Assembly: GCA_963277665.1 (NCBI GenBank) | Contig: OY728123.1 | Span: forward strand, 633,390,915 to 633,454,914 | Reading direction: 5' to 3' | Source of the DNA: Viscum album | Taxonomy: Eukaryota > Streptophyta > Magnoliopsida > Santalales > Viscaceae | DNA: 64,000 nucleotides | Shown here: positions 47,641-60,508 of the stretch, in pieces | How the letters are laid out: each line of letters opens with the position of its first letter | Position numbering within the stretch: position 1 is the stretch's first letter | The notes under the pieces: generated by a model | Seen by the model: the letters and a program-made list of their open reading frames with translations, nothing else | Database searches by the model: none | Told to the model about the DNA's origin: nothing | Translations under genes and position numbers: made by a program

Positions 47641-49687
47641 ATGATATTAAATTTTATTGGTCAACCCAACCCAAAATCCAACAATATGTGAATTTATTTT
47701 CATATAATATCCATTTTTAAATTTTGTGAGAGGGAGCCATTACATGACCCATATGTATACATGAACATGGCCCAAACATGACTTGATGTACCAAATTCCT
47801 AAATAAACTAGAACTAGCCCTTTAAAGAATATTATCATTAAATATTACTTTCTCCCCACATCACATGGTTGATTGACTATTATTCCACCATAAATATAAT
47901 TATGGTATCTTATAACAATAATGATTTCCCAAACCTCTAATTCTTACAATGTGGTTAGCTTTCCCCTGGTACCTTTTACAGGCTCTGAATCCACTTTTTG
48001 TGCCTCCAAAATAAAAACCTATAATGGTAGGGTTATTTTCCATGGAGATATTCCAATATTGATTTATAACTCATTACCATCTTCTTACCTCTTTATTACT
48101 TCTTCTATCTCTCTAAAACAAATCATTAAAATATTGACACAATACAAAATATATAATATAAAAATAAGTTATTATTTATTGGAAAACCCATTTTTATATC
48201 CTTTTATATCATATGGAAAAGAAAACATGACTTTAGCTTATGTGTGGACTATCACCTCCATGAAGCTATCAACTATATTTTTCATCACCACCTCGGAATA
48301 GATGGTCATTACCATCTCTCTTATAAATATATATGATATTTTTTATATTATTATAATTTTTTAAACTCAGTACAAAACTCACCCTCTTATATTTCTATCC
48401 ATAGGGAACTGATAGCATCACTATTGCATATGTGTGGATTAAAACCTCTACAATGTAATAATAATTTTCCCTTATCACCTTTTGTGGATTGATAATAAAA
48501 TTTAAATAATCTATAAAAAATATAAATATTTCAAAAATAATATTATAGTGATTTATTGAATAATAATCTCATTCCTCTAGGTCAACCTACTAATGCTTCT
48601 ATGGGATTATGAATTGAACATCCTTAAAGCATCAGACATGATGTTAACATATTTATACACTATATAGACATGGTAATAAATGAAAATATAATATTTTTAA
48701 TAGTATTAAACTATATTTTCTTAATAACCAAATAATTCATATATATTTAATATATTGGATTTTAAAAATTTAAACTGTTATTCTTACTCATGAAAATTGA
48801 TTTATGATAAAATTTTATTTTCATTGAGAATTATTCCATTTTCTCCATAGGTTTTAAGTTTTTTTGATGATATATTTCTATGTGGATTTTTTTATCTATG
48901 TATTGATATTCAAATGGCTTATAAAAGTATTTCAATTGTAATATTTCATTGTTTTTTCAATCGAATGATAATAAATTCATAAAGAATCATTCTTTAAAAT
49001 ATTGTTTCAAATGCTATAAAATAGTTTTCTTCCATTAACATGTTGTTTTAAATATTTCAAAAAAAATTATTTATACATTAAATATAATAAAATATCGATT
49101 TAAACTACCTTAAATGAGTTTCAAATGGTTTTTAGTAAAAAATATACATTGTTTTTTGAAATATTTTTTATTTTTTTATAAATAGAATAATTTATTTAAA
49201 ATATATATGACATGATTGAATTTTATACAATATTTTGAATTATTTTTTGTCAATATTACATGGGATGATCCATTATTTTTAATGAAGATAATTTTCCAAT
49301 TATTCTAGAAATTTTTAGTTTCAAATACAGTGAAAAGGAATGTATCATATTCTCATTTTTATGAGATATTATAATGTTATTTTTCTTATATGGATATAAA
49401 CCATTATAAATAATGTTTTGTGTAAAAGAGAGAAACTTTTATTTGTTTGGTTAATTATATAGCCTTTAGGATTTATTTATGATGATGTTTAAGGATAATG
49501 TATCTAATTATTATGGGTGAGTATCATATATCTCTTTAATAAATTGGGTAATGATTTAGTCACTAAAAGAGAATATAAAGTAGACGCCTATGGATGATAT
49601 TCTATTGGAAATAATTTGGATTCCATAATTCTAAAATGGGTTAATCATGAGTGAAAATGTGTTATTAATATGATTCCCTAATATAAC
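47640..49687 (+). repeat. LTR-like remains with two decayed palindromes
   Basis: ggaaaagaaaacatgact..tatgtgtggactatcacctccatgaag (48209-48263) follows the third palindrome of Element 1 base for base, with CpG sites lost. gggaactgatagcatcactattgcatatgtgtggattaaaacctct (48411-48456) follows the second. 49500-49680 recalls the R/U5 phrase near 5750-5860. This is probably an old LTR of the Element 1/2 family, later hit by Element C. A 126-codon frame at 47921-48301 falls inside this LTR-like DNA and has no protein motif. Confidence 0.5.
49683..49687. repeat. Probable target duplication of Element C, left (ataac; right copy 60509-60513 ataaa)
   Basis: The pentamers directly outside the two LTRs match at four of five positions, as expected for an old insertion. 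Confidence 0.6.
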
Positions 49688-50929
49688 TGTAAAAACCCAA
49701 AACTTATGTTTAATTTGTCTATATTAAATGGTAATTTTACAAGTCCGCAAAAATTTAGAGCGTGTGATTCTGAGGGCTAGAGTGCCCGAAATGAATTTAT
49801 GAACTTTATTTATGGTACTTTTAGTAAACGTGCAAGAAGGTTTTTCAATATTTTGAACCGGTTCTGAGAATTGAAATTTGAGTACACTGTTGAACTCGTA
49901 GCGCTGGTATTCACTTAAGGAGGCCTTCACCTCAACCGCAGTGGGTCGTGAGTAAAAGATTGAATTTATGTTTTTCAAGGAAGAATAAAATAAGAATAAT
50001 GTTGTCTATCTTTTATTTTTATTTTTATTTTCAAACATCATGTGGATGTTGAGAAGTGGGGACCACTAGACCTAAACCTCATATTTGTGGGTTATAGTGG
50101 TGGAAACCACCCTTGCATAAACCCCCAATTTTGAATTCCTAGAGGTGGGGACCACCTGATCCCTCTTAATGGAAGAGAATCCTCTCAACTCCCCCCTTAA
50201 TGTGGAAGAACCTATTGAGATTTCTCCACATTAATTATGCCAACACACAACATTAATGTTTCCAACATGTGTGAGTGTGTCAAAATAATTTATTCTTATA
50301 TTAATTATATTGGAACAACTTACATTTTTGGGTGGAATTGAGAGAGGATAACCCATGGAGAATTACACTTCTTCCATGAAGAATGCTCCTCCCATGAAGA
50401 ATTCCGACTTCGAATTTTTACTTAGGAAACCCTCCAATGAGGAACGTCTTCGACTATGACAATCTGACACACGAGCGTGGGAATAGAGGGCTGTGGTGGA
50501 TGAGAAGAAAGTCAACGACTTTAACTTCTTCTCGTGCCAACATATATGAACTTTCCAAGGATGGTATTTTGTTCTGATGTTATTAAATTCAAAGTTTCTT
50601 TTCTGGGAATGGTATTAGTGATTGATGAAGGTTGTGGGGATTTATGTTCTTAAATATCTTCCATAAACGTTTTTGTTATTTTTGAGCCACTTGATACTAC
50701 TCTAATGGGGAGGGAGCGGGCCAAAAAAACATGAACCGACCCCTCAGCCATTCTTCATGAATGGTTTATCCACCACAATGGAAGAAGGCGACTTTGGTGA
50801 CGGTGACTGGTGTCGGCGGAAGGCACCAGTGGAACTTGGAAACCACCAATGAAGGCACAATTCCCCACCACCTTGTTGTAATCACTGCCTCGTGGCCTCC
50901 ACCAATTTGTGACGTCTGTAGCCGAGCCG

Positions 50930-51300
50930 ACCCGAGTTGCCACTGCCATCCGAGCAGCAGTCACCAGGCCAAGCCGTCGCTGCCGTCACAGCTGTGCCAC
51001 CGCTGCTATCTGAGCCAATGATGTCGTCCGAGCCGAGCCACCGCCGATGTCCGGACAAACCCACCACCGAGCCATTGCTGCCGAGCCAGGCCTTCGTCCG
51101 AGCAGCCACCACGATCTTGGCCTAGCCACCGCCACTATCCGGGCCAAGACACTTCTGAGCCACCGCTGCTTGATCGAGCCACCGTCCGAGCCACCGCCAC
51201 CATCTAGGTCGAGCCACCACCCGATCCTCTACCGCCCTTCTGGTCGAACCTCTCTGGTTGAGCTGCCCTGCGGCCTCACACTCTCGCAGCACCCTTTACA
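50930..51300 (+). repeat. GC-rich degenerate repeat (ccgagccaccgc-like) in Element C LTR
   Basis: Variants of CCGAGCCACCGC recur many times. This strongly GC-rich block contrasts with the AT-rich window. It creates overlapping Pro/Ser/Ala-rich open frames on both strands that have no domain and are not considered genes. The 3' LTR carries the counterpart at about 58780-59160. Confidence 0.7.
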
Positions 51301-51789
51301 GCCTTGCGGCAACCCGTGACCCTCCATATCCCCTCACGGCCTACCGGGCCTTGACACACAGTGGGCAGGGCCGTAACGACTGGTTCGGACTGGACCCAGG
51401 CCCACTACGTCCCATTTATATTCCTTTGGTCAAAACTCTCACACCAGACGTCCGTTTGAAGAACCTTCAGTGGCACTGGAAATCATAGAGCTAGGTCGTC
51501 CCTTGGATCATACCCCACAAAAGATTTGGGTTAAGATGGGGGTATGATTAGGTTGGATCAAGCACAAATCCAACCAGGACCCCGGGACTAAAAGGCTAAT
51601 AAGTCACAGACTATGTGTCCAATTGATGCGTTGTCTATTGCATTGAGACCCCTATAACATGGAAGTCCTTTGAGATACTTCTTCGTGGGACATTGTTGCA
51701 GTTGGAGAATCAACGAGTAGCTTGGGGAGAAAACTCTCCCAAATACGATCAGGCCTAGTGCGAAAACCCAGTAGTTGGGTGTGACAAGA

Positions 51790-51970
51790 AGAGTGATCCT
51801 AGTTATCCTATGTGGGTTATCTCCTAGCGATCCTCTGTGGGTCAGCTCTGGTAATCCTATGTGGGTAAGCTCTAAGCCATCATTTGTGGGTCATCTCTAT
51901 GTAATTCAGTGTCGGTCAGCTCCAGCGATCCTGTGTGGGTCAATTCATGGTGATTTTGTGCAGGTTAATA
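51790..51970 (+). repeat. Minisatellite, about 7 units of 22-27 bp, Element C 5' LTR
   Basis: Units follow the pattern gatcctgtgtgggtcagctc, for example at about 51790, 51818, 51840, 51868, 51892, 51918 and 51945. The 3' LTR has only about four units at 59675-59775, so copy number has changed since insertion. Confidence 0.75.
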
Positions 51971-52710
51971 GTAGAGCCCATTAACGGAGTAAGATGATTT
52001 TGTAGTTACATCTAATCATCTCTACTAATGTAACTAAAGATATACATGGTGTGCAATGAGTCAGTACCTCTATGATTCCTCATTATTGAGATGGATTACA
52101 TGATAAATTAGGTATATGTATGAGCATATACCTTACTAGGGTTATCTGTTTATTTCATACATTGTGGTTTATCCTTGGTGGATTTTGTGAGACCTTAAGA
52201 GTCTGTGGGTCCCAACGGAGTATCGTTATACTGACCCCTACACGGGATATGCTCACACCTTGTTTTGTTGGATTCACACGATAGAGAACTCTAACATAGG
52301 ACAGGGGTACCAGGACTAGATTTAGATCGGAGGTGGGCCTAGACCAGGTGTACCACAAAGATGACCGATTGAGAGTTGTACCTACCCTTTAGATAGGATC
52401 CTTGGAGGGTGATCACATGAGTTGTTCTTGTTACTTGTACTTTTAGTTGTCTTGTATTTCAGTTTTACTTGTACATTTACTATTGGGCTTGCATTCAGAC
52501 CCCTTTTACATTCATCAAGCTTTTGGTTATACAGTTTGCTTGTGTTTGTATCTTGATGTGTGCTTGGTTACGTGAGTTTACAAGTTATAATGGAAATGTC
52601 TTCCCAATTTCAGTGAATGTGTCATCGGTGCTAGTCGCCAACCTCTAGCCTATGGAAGGAGGGATTGGGGTAGACACAACATGGGCCCCGGGGGACTTGT
52701 CATGAAAAAT

Positions 52711-52723
52711 TGGCATCAGAGGG
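52711..52723 (+). promoter_or_regulatory. Primer binding site, Element C
   Basis: TGGCATCAGAGGG a few bases after the LTR end. It is one base off the usual TGGTATCAGAG complement of initiator methionine tRNA. Confidence 0.82.
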
Positions 52724-52988
52724 AGGTTATACCACAGAACATAAGACTATAATGATTCTTTTTAAGGATAATAGTTATAATTGGAGTGAGTGTGGTTATA
52801 AGTTTAGGGAATCTGTTTTTGGCGCGGCGACCGACGTATCCATACACCAGGACCCTGACTTCTGATTTCTAACTCAATTCATGAAAACACTTATTGTGTT
52901 TGTGTTTTCAAGAGTCTTATTTTTGAACTCATTGATTCAGATCATCATGTATAACTTATTAACTGTGGCACACCAATATCCTTTCAGG

Positions 52989-53960
52989 ATGCCTCCACGA
53001 AGACAACTATCTAGGGATCCAAGAGTTGTACGCACAGATAGCCCACCGGGCGATGAGGCCTAGGTGCATGGTCCTTTTACAATAGAGGCACCAGTGGAGG
53101 AACTAGTTGTACCTTTACCTATAAGGAAATTGATGCCACCAGCCCCCGTATCAGATGTTGCACACCCATTGAGCATGTTGTATGAGTTCCAATGCTAGAG
53201 GACACCCGAGTTCAGGGGAGAGACATACCCACATGCAGCAGAGGATTGTATAGAGGCTGTAGTGACAGTATTCCAACTGGTAGGGACATCGGCCGATGTT
53301 ATGGTGATCCTTGCCGCTAGCTTTCAATAGGAAGCTGCAGGCAGATGGTGGAGATTGATGCTCTAGGCCCCTGACAAGGTGGCGCTTCTCTGGGTAGACT
53401 TCGAGATCCTGTATTATGTAGAGTTTTTCTCAATGAATCTTCATGCAGTGGGCATACAAGAGCTTCTTCATCCACATCTGGGTAACAAGACTATATCCCA
53501 GCACTCATCAATGTTCACTGACCTCTCACACAACCCCAAATATATACTGTATGACCCATTATTCATTGTCTGTACCATCGATCAGGGGCTCCGGTGGGAG
53601 ATTAGGGCATCGATGATCTCACTCTGCATCCCGACGCAGGTGGGAGTGTTAGAGAGAGACATCCAAGTGGAGAGTTTCTTTAATGAGTAGTCTCCAGCAG
53701 CGAGATCCACCACCAGTCATCATGTAGCGGTGTGTTCTATAGCTGGAAGTAGACATATGACACCAAGGTCCAAGAGGACCAGACATACTAGTGGATGACA
53801 ACATGACATAGGATTGGTTGTGCGTGGCACCTGAGGTAGAGCCAGTTATGCTAGGATCAGGCCGTGTTTCACATGGGACATGCACGGTCACATGGCTCGT
53901 TACTGTCCGAACCACAATACAGATAATCAATAGACAGTTGTAGGACCTCCCATGTAGAGA
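52989..53960 (+). pseudogene. gag: gag of Element C (broken)
   Basis: It begins MPPRRQLSRDP at 52989, the usual opening of gag in this lineage, and stops at 53061. Further capsid pieces are TPEFRGETYPHAAEDC (about 53205-53252), ALLWVDFEILYYVEFF (about 53382) and HPHLGNKTISQHSSMF (to about 53520). A zinc knuckle at 53865-53909 reads CFTWDMHGHMARYCP, with the second Cys replaced by Trp. Stops and frameshifts separate the pieces. A complete Gag would assemble the particle and package RNA; this one cannot. Confidence 0.85.
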
Positions 53961-54159
53961 CAAAGATTGAACGGAGGCAGACCATAGAGGGCAAGTGGAT
54001 GTGGCAGAGGATCTTGCTGTGTGGATAGCATTGGATGATGATTCGAGATGTTACCACCACCACCAAAAAAGGTCCACCTCGACCATAGGGAGCAGGTGGA
54101 TAGGGGAGAGCTGAGCTCCAGCAAGCCGAGGCTTATGATCATGGTGCTCTGGAGATGAT

Positions 54160-57100
54160 ATGAGGTATGATCTGTGTCTACTCCACCATAGCTGTATTTC
54201 ATATAGACACAGGTTCCGGTCATTCTTTCATTTCCAATGCCCTTGTTCAGAACTCGTAGATTCATACAGAGCGGTTGGTTCGATCCTTATGGATAGAGAC
54301 TCCTATATCAGCAGATTCGATGATTACACACTCATGCGGACAGTGTGAGGTTACTCTAGGAGGTGAGAGCTTCGGCTGGGAACTACTAGTAGCAGCACCA
54401 AGGCCTTAAAACATCATCTTGGGTATGGACTGGTTATCTATAGTCCATGATCATCTTGATTATATTAGGCACAAAGCTTGGTCTGTCTGCACATATGGGA
54501 CAAGTTTAACCTTCACCAGTGAGAAGGGAGCATTTTCACCACATGATAGACATTCCCTGAGTATAGTGCAGCCAATAACACATCAGTTGGATAGCTTTCC
54601 CCTTGGAGTGGTTTATGTGGAGAGTCCAAGTTATCTTCTAGTGGTGGAACAGTATGAGTTTGTTTTCACTAATGATGTTTTGAGTCTACCTCCCCATAGA
54701 TTGGTGGAATTTTACCTTAACTTTTACCCCAAGAAGACACTAATATCTGCAGCAGTGTATCGGATTTCTTCCACAGTGAATCGTGAGCTACGGGTAGAGC
54801 TGGAAGACTTACAGGGGAAGGGGTTCATCTGGCCTAATTTTTCACCTTGGGCAACCCCAATTATTTTCACCAATAAGGTGGATGGGAGCTTGATGATTTT
54901 TGTTGACTAACGGCGCCTGAACCAGGGGACCGTGATGAACAACAAACCACTCCCAAGGATTGACGATCTCTTTGATCAGCTAAATAGAGAACAGTGGTTC
55001 TCAAACATAAAACACAGAACATGATATCACCAGCTCAAAGTATGAGAGGAGGATGGGAAGAAAATGGCGTTCAGGTGGTGGTACGACCATTATTAGTTCT
55101 TGTTTATTCCATTCATTATCACCAAAACTCCAGAAACGTTCATGGGACTCATGAGTAGGATGTTTCAGCCATACCATGATTGTTTTTTAGTAGTCTTCAT
55201 CGACAAAATTCTGATCTACTTGGCTACGGAGGAGGAGCATGCCTATCATTTACAGGTAGTACATGACACACTCCAAGACCACCAGATTTTTGGTATGCTC
55301 TCAATGTTCAAGTTCTAGATCTGAAAAGCTAAATTTTTAGGACATGTCACATCAGAGGCTGTATTTGCAGACGATCCTGCGAAGATTGTGGCGATACTTT
55401 CTTGGGTGCCACCCAGGAGTGTGATGGAGATTCAAAGTTTCCATGGCATGGAGGGATACTACCAGAGATTTCTCTACATAATTCTCCAGAGTTGTAGCAC
55501 TAATATTAACATTGATTAAGAATGGGAAACCATTCATTTGGTCGGAGAAATGCCAGTGGAGTTTTTAAAAGATGAGGTAGAGGCTGAATAGAGCTCTCAT
55601 CTTGAGGCTTATTGAGTAGGGCGTATTGTACGTAGCCTACGATGAAGCATCAGGGACCATACACAGATGTGTCTTGATGGAGTGAGAAATGATCGCATAT
55701 GGTTCTCGACAGCTGAGAGAACATGAGTATAACTATGCTACCCATGACCTGTATTTAGTAGCAGTGGTCTTCTCCTCAACGATGTTGCAGCACTATCTGA
55801 TGAACGAACATTTTACAGTGTACTATGATTACCAGATACTTAGGTATATCATCACTCAGAAGGACCTGAAAACAAGACAATTATGTTGGGTTTAGTTCCT
55901 CCGGGACTATGAATTCAAGATAGTCTATAATCCTAGGAAGGGGAACATTATTGCAGATGCACTCATCAGGAGGTCTGGTATACAACTTCTAGGTGAGGCG
56001 ACAATGTAGTTGGATTCTTTGTAGATATCCTTTGTGGATAGAGATGGAGAAGGTTTTCTTTAGACTCTTACAGTCACTCCCCCACTTCATCAGCGACTCA
56101 AGGAGGCAAAGCGTGGGGACACTAACTACGAAACATGATATGCTCAGATATCCAAATGAAAGGCACCTGATGTATATTCTGAAGGTTGGGATGATATCAT
56201 CTTCATTAGAGGACATTCCATGGTACACGTGTTGCTTTGGGACGAAGAGATGAGTGAGTTCCACACATCCCCTCTAGCGGTACATCTAGGAGTGGCAAAG
56301 ATATACCATGATCTCTAACGATAGCACTTGTGGCTAGGAATGAAGAAATAATTTAGCAGAGTTTGTCTCTCGATTCCTCACTTTTCAGCAAGTGAAGGCG
56401 GATCATCATGTACCAGCAGGCTTGGTTCAACCATTAGACATCCCAGACTGGAAGTGGGATAGGATATTCATGGACTACGTGACAAGACATCCACATACAT
56501 CAAGGGGTCATGAATAAATTTGTGTGATTGTTGACCGACTCACCCAGTTGGCCCACATCTTACCGATCAGAGAGAAGTGTTCCATGGAGAGCATATGATG
56601 CCTCTATGTACAGGATATTGTGTGGCTACATCGATTAACCTTGATGATTGTCTCTGATCATGATGCATGTTTTACTTCCCGGCTATGGAAGGGGTTACGG
56701 GAGGCTTTTGGGACGCAGCTTCAATGGAGCACCTCCTTCCATCCTCAGACGAATGGCCAAACTGATTGGACCATTCAGACCATTGAGGAAATGCCCCGTG
56801 CATGTTTCCTCGACTTCAGTTGCAGTTTGGAGGATTACTTTCCTTTTGTGGAGTTTTCATACAACAACATCTATCACTCCACTATTGGAATTGAAAATTT
56901 CGAGCGGTTGTACGGAAAACATTGTAGATAACCCTTGTGCTGGAATGACCCAGGGGAGTCCTCACAAGTGTGAACAGAGATGGTACAGGCTATAATAGAG
57001 AAGGTGTATATCATCCAGGAGCAGATGAAGACTACATGGAGAAGGAAGAAGATGTAAGTTGACAGGAGATGGAGACCTTTGGAGTTTGATGATTGTGACC

Positions 57101-57520
57101 ACATATTTCTATGGTCCCACCTCGAAGAGGTTTTTGGATATTTGGACGAGGTGGAATGTTATCTCCGAGGTTCATTAGACCTTTCGGATCATCAGTAGAG
57201 TTGGTGAGGTGGCATACCACTTAGCTCTTCCACAGCAGCTGCACCTAATGAATGACATCTTCCACGTTTCCCAATTGAAGAGATACGTGTATGACCCTTC
57301 CCATGTCATCGACCATGGAGAGATAGACGTCGATCATTGGGTGACTTTTATAGAGGTTTTAATTGAAATTGAGGATTGATAGGAGCGGGTCCTTCATAGA
57401 CTGTCGATACCTCTGTTGCGCGTTCACTGGCAGCACGTGAACCTCTAGTAGAGCACATGGGACCAGGAGGCTCAGATTTGTGCTTAGTACCTCCACTTGT
57501 TTTCGTTGTTTGAGTTGTGT
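54160..57520 (+). pseudogene. pol: pol of Element C: protease, RT, RNase H, integrase, chromodomain-like tail (broken)
   Basis: Protease: IDTGSGHSFIS with the active-site DTG at 54206-54214, then GMDWLS at 54422. RT: a 163-codon open stretch at 54419-54910 ending in FIWPNFSPWATPIIF and DGSLMIFVD; PRIDDLFDQL at about 54955; the catalytic site reads FIDK (55196-55207) instead of FIDD; FLGHVTSEAV follows at about 55335. RNase H: AYDEASG at about 55638, YGSRQLREHEYNYATHDLYL, and ADALIRRS at about 55957. Integrase: FHTSPLAVHLG has both zinc-binding His, but the paired Cys positions are Phe (56374-56385). The core shows MDYV (Asp at 56473), SDHDACFTS (Asp at 56656) and GQTDWT, where the catalytic Glu is Asp (56764). 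Tail: IFHVSQLKRYVYDPSHV at about 57260 and a chromodomain-like part ending YLHLF. Several stops; inactive. Confidence 0.92.
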
Positions 57521-57544
57521 CTTACAAGGATGAAAATCCCTATG

Positions 57545-57554
57545 TTGGGGAGAA
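57545..57554 (+). promoter_or_regulatory. Polypurine tract, Element C
   Basis: TTGGGGAGAA directly before the 3' LTR start TGTAAAGGCCC; plus-strand primer site. Confidence 0.85.
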
Positions 57555-60508
57555 TGTAAAGGCCCAGAAATTCCATGTAATTTTTTTTACTAAATAAGAA
57601 TTTTAAGAGTCTGTGAAAATTAACGACACATGATTATGAGGCCCCGAGTTATTGGAATGAATTTATGAAATTTTGTTCGAGTATATTCAGTAAATGTGTG
57701 ATTGGGATTATCAAAATTTTGAATCATTTCTCAGAATTGAAATCTGAGGACACCATTGAACCCGAATCGCTGTTATTCACTTAAAAATACCTTTACCTCA
57801 ACCACAGTCAGCCGAGAGTGAAAGGTAGAATTTGGGTTTTTCATGGAAGATAAAAATAAAAATAATTTTTTGTAGATTTTATTTTTATTTTTATTTTTAA
57901 TCTCCATGTGGATGTTGATATGTGGGGACCACCCGAACTAAACCTCCCATGTGTGGGTTATGGTTTTGGGGACCACCCAATCATAAACCCCAAATTTTGA
58001 ATTCCTAGAGATTGGGACCACCTGGACCATCCTAATAGAGGGCAAACCTATCAACTCTCTCTTTATGGTGGAGGATCCTCTTGAACGTCCTCACATTAAT
58101 TATGTTAATGCACCACATTAATCTTTACAACATGTATGAGTGTTCCATAAAAATTTCTTCTTATCATAATTATATTGGAACATCCTTCATTTTTAGGTTG
58201 AATTGAGATAGGATAACCCTTGAATTATTACACTTCTTCCAAGAAAAATGTTCCTCCAATGAAGAACACCGACTTAGACTTCTTCCTTATGACAGCCTCC
58301 AATGAGGAACGTATTCAACTATGATGAACCGATGCAGGATCCCCGGATTGAATGTGTGTGTTAGACAAGATGAATGTCTACAAGTTCAACTTCTTCTCGT
58401 GCCAATGTCAACGAACAATCCGAGGTAGGGGTTTTGATTTCATATTCTTCACTTCGATGTTTCTTTTGAGGGAATGGGATTAGTGTTTGATGAATGTTGT
58501 GGGGATTGAGGTTCTTAAATATCTTCCATAAATTCTCTTATTCTTGATGAATTTCTTGCTACCACACTAACGTGGAGGGTGTGGGAAAAATACATGGCCC
58601 GAGCCCCCCATAGTTCTTCTCGAATGGTGTATTCTTTGCGATGGAAGGAGACTATGGTGATGGCGACAGGTGCTGGCAATTGGAACTGGTGGAACTCAAG
58701 AACCACCAAAAAATGCACAGTGCCCCGCCACCCCATGGCCCTCGCTTCCCCACAACCTACATCGCTATACATCATCCGCAACTCAGCTCACCCCAGTCGT
58801 CGCTGCTGTACAAGTTTCCACCACTATCTGGACCAAGCCACTGCTACTCTCCAGGCCATGCTGCCACCTAGCCCCCGCCACCCGGCAGAGCCACCGTTTG
58901 AGCTACCGACACCGTCAGATCGGAGCCACCGCCGCTGTCTAGGATGAGCCAACACCACCTGGTCGAGTGCCATCCGAGTTACCACCAACGTTTGGGGCCA
59001 ACCTCCACCCAATCATTTGCCACCATTCTAGCCGAACAGATCTGGCCGAGCCGCCCTGTGGCCTCACACCCTTGCAGAACCCTTTTCGATCTTGCGGCCA
59101 CCCGCGACCCTCGGTGGCCCATCGCGGCCTTCCAGGCCATGCCGGCCAGTGGGCTGGCCCAAACCCAATGGGCCGGGCTGCCTAGTGTGCCATGCTAGAC
59201 CAATCGGGTTAGACCAGGTCAACCAAAACTGGTTGGGCTCAGGCTGGGTTGGTCCAACTGGGTCAGACCGGACCCGGGCCTACTACGACTCATTTACATT
59301 ATTTTGGCCATAACCCTGGTACTGGACGATTGTTTGACGAATTGTCAGTGGCACTAGAAATTATGGAGTTAGACGGTCCCTTTAAGTATACCCCAATATC
59401 AATTTGGGTTATGATGGGGTATGGTTGGGTTGGATCAATCATGAATTCAACCGGGCGCTTGGACTAAATGGCTAATAACTCAAAGAACCGACATTCGATT
59501 GACGTGCTGTCTATTGCGTTGAGAACCCTTTGATGTGGCAGTACATTGATATAGTTCTTCATGGGACATCTGGGCAGCTGAATAATTGACCAGTAGCTTA
59601 GGGAGTAGACTCTCCCAGAGACGAGAAAGCCTAGTGCGGAAACCCATTAGTTGGCTATGAGATAAAAGTGCTCCTAGTCATCCTGTGCGGATCATATCCT
59701 AGAAATCATGTGTGGGTCAACTCTAGAAATCCTATATGGGTTAGATCCTAGAGATTCTGTATAGGTTAGCATTAAGGCCTTATAACGGAGTATAATGATT
59801 TAGTAGTAACATCTAATCATCTCTACTACTATACCTAAAGATATACCGAGTTTGAGCTGAGTCAGTACCTCTGTGTTTCCTCATGATTGGTATGGATTAC
59901 GTGATAACTAAGGTATATATATGGGAATATACCTAAGTATAGTTATCATTGATTTCATACTTTTTGGTTTATAAATCGTGGATTTTGTGAGACTTTGAGG
60001 GTATCGGGGTCCCTACTGAGTATTGTTATACACTCCCCTGCATGGGATACTCCCACACCTTGTTATATTGGATGTAGACGACAGACAATGGTGACTATGG
60101 AAGAGGGTAACAGGACCAAAGATTGCTCAGAGGTGGACATAGATAAAGCGTACCACATAGACAATAGATCGAGAGCTATACATACCCTTCAGGTAAGATC
60201 CTTGGTGGCTGATCACAGGAGCTGTTCCAGTTACTTTTAAATTCAACTGTCTTTTATTTTAGTTGTATGTGAACCTTTACTATTGGGATTGTATTTTAGC
60301 CCCTTTTACATTCAAAACTCTTTTGGTTATTCAGTTTTCTTGAGTTTGTATCTTCCTATGTTATTTTTTACAAGATTTTACAGGTTATAAAGGTAATGCC
60401 TTCCCTGTTTTTGGGAATACGCATTTTGGTGCTAGTCGCCAGACCCAGGCCTATGGAACGCTGACTTTTGGTAGTCACAGAACGGGCCCTGGGGGACGGG
60501 TTGTGAGA
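57555..60508 (+). repeat. Element C 3' LTR (2954 bp)
   Basis: It aligns along its length with 49688-52707 and ends ggacgggttgtgaga. It includes the GC-rich block at about 58780-59160 and the shorter minisatellite at 59675-59775. Open frames in the GC-rich part are compositional. Confidence 0.9.
59675..59775 (+). repeat. Minisatellite, about 4 units, Element C 3' LTR
   Basis: Units such as gtcatcctgtgcggatcat and aaatcatgtgtgggtcaact correspond to the seven-unit array in the 5' LTR. Confidence 0.7.

Larger units (their letters stand above)
49688..52707 (+). repeat. Element C 5' LTR (3020 bp)
   Basis: It starts TGTAAAAACCC and ends near cttgtcatgaaa, where the usual terminal TGACA has decayed. 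It contains a GC-rich block (50930-51300) and a short minisatellite (51790-51970). The counterpart is 57555-60508. Confidence 0.9.
49688..60508 (+). mobile_element. Element C: full-length, inactive Tekay/Del-type Ty3/gypsy retrotransposon
   Basis: A 10.8-kb element with LTRs of 3020 bp (49688-52707) and 2954 bp (57555-60508), primer site at 52711, polypurine tract at 57545, and gag, protease, RT, RNase H, integrase and a C-terminal chromodomain-like part, in that order. Domain order and 3-kb LTRs fit the plant Tekay/Del chromovirus lineage. The LTRs are clearly diverged and all reading frames are broken. Confidence 0.93.

Noticed and set aside
47921..48301. 126-codon open frame, one of the longest in the window
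   Set aside because: It lies in LTR-like DNA, includes a decayed copy of a palindrome unit, and has no recognisable domain or start context.
50755..51488. Several overlapping Pro/Ser/Arg-rich frames on both strands, and the similar set at 58515-59467
   Set aside because: They come from the GC-rich repeat in the two LTRs of Element C. Many overlapping frames on both strands are typical of high GC and low stop density.
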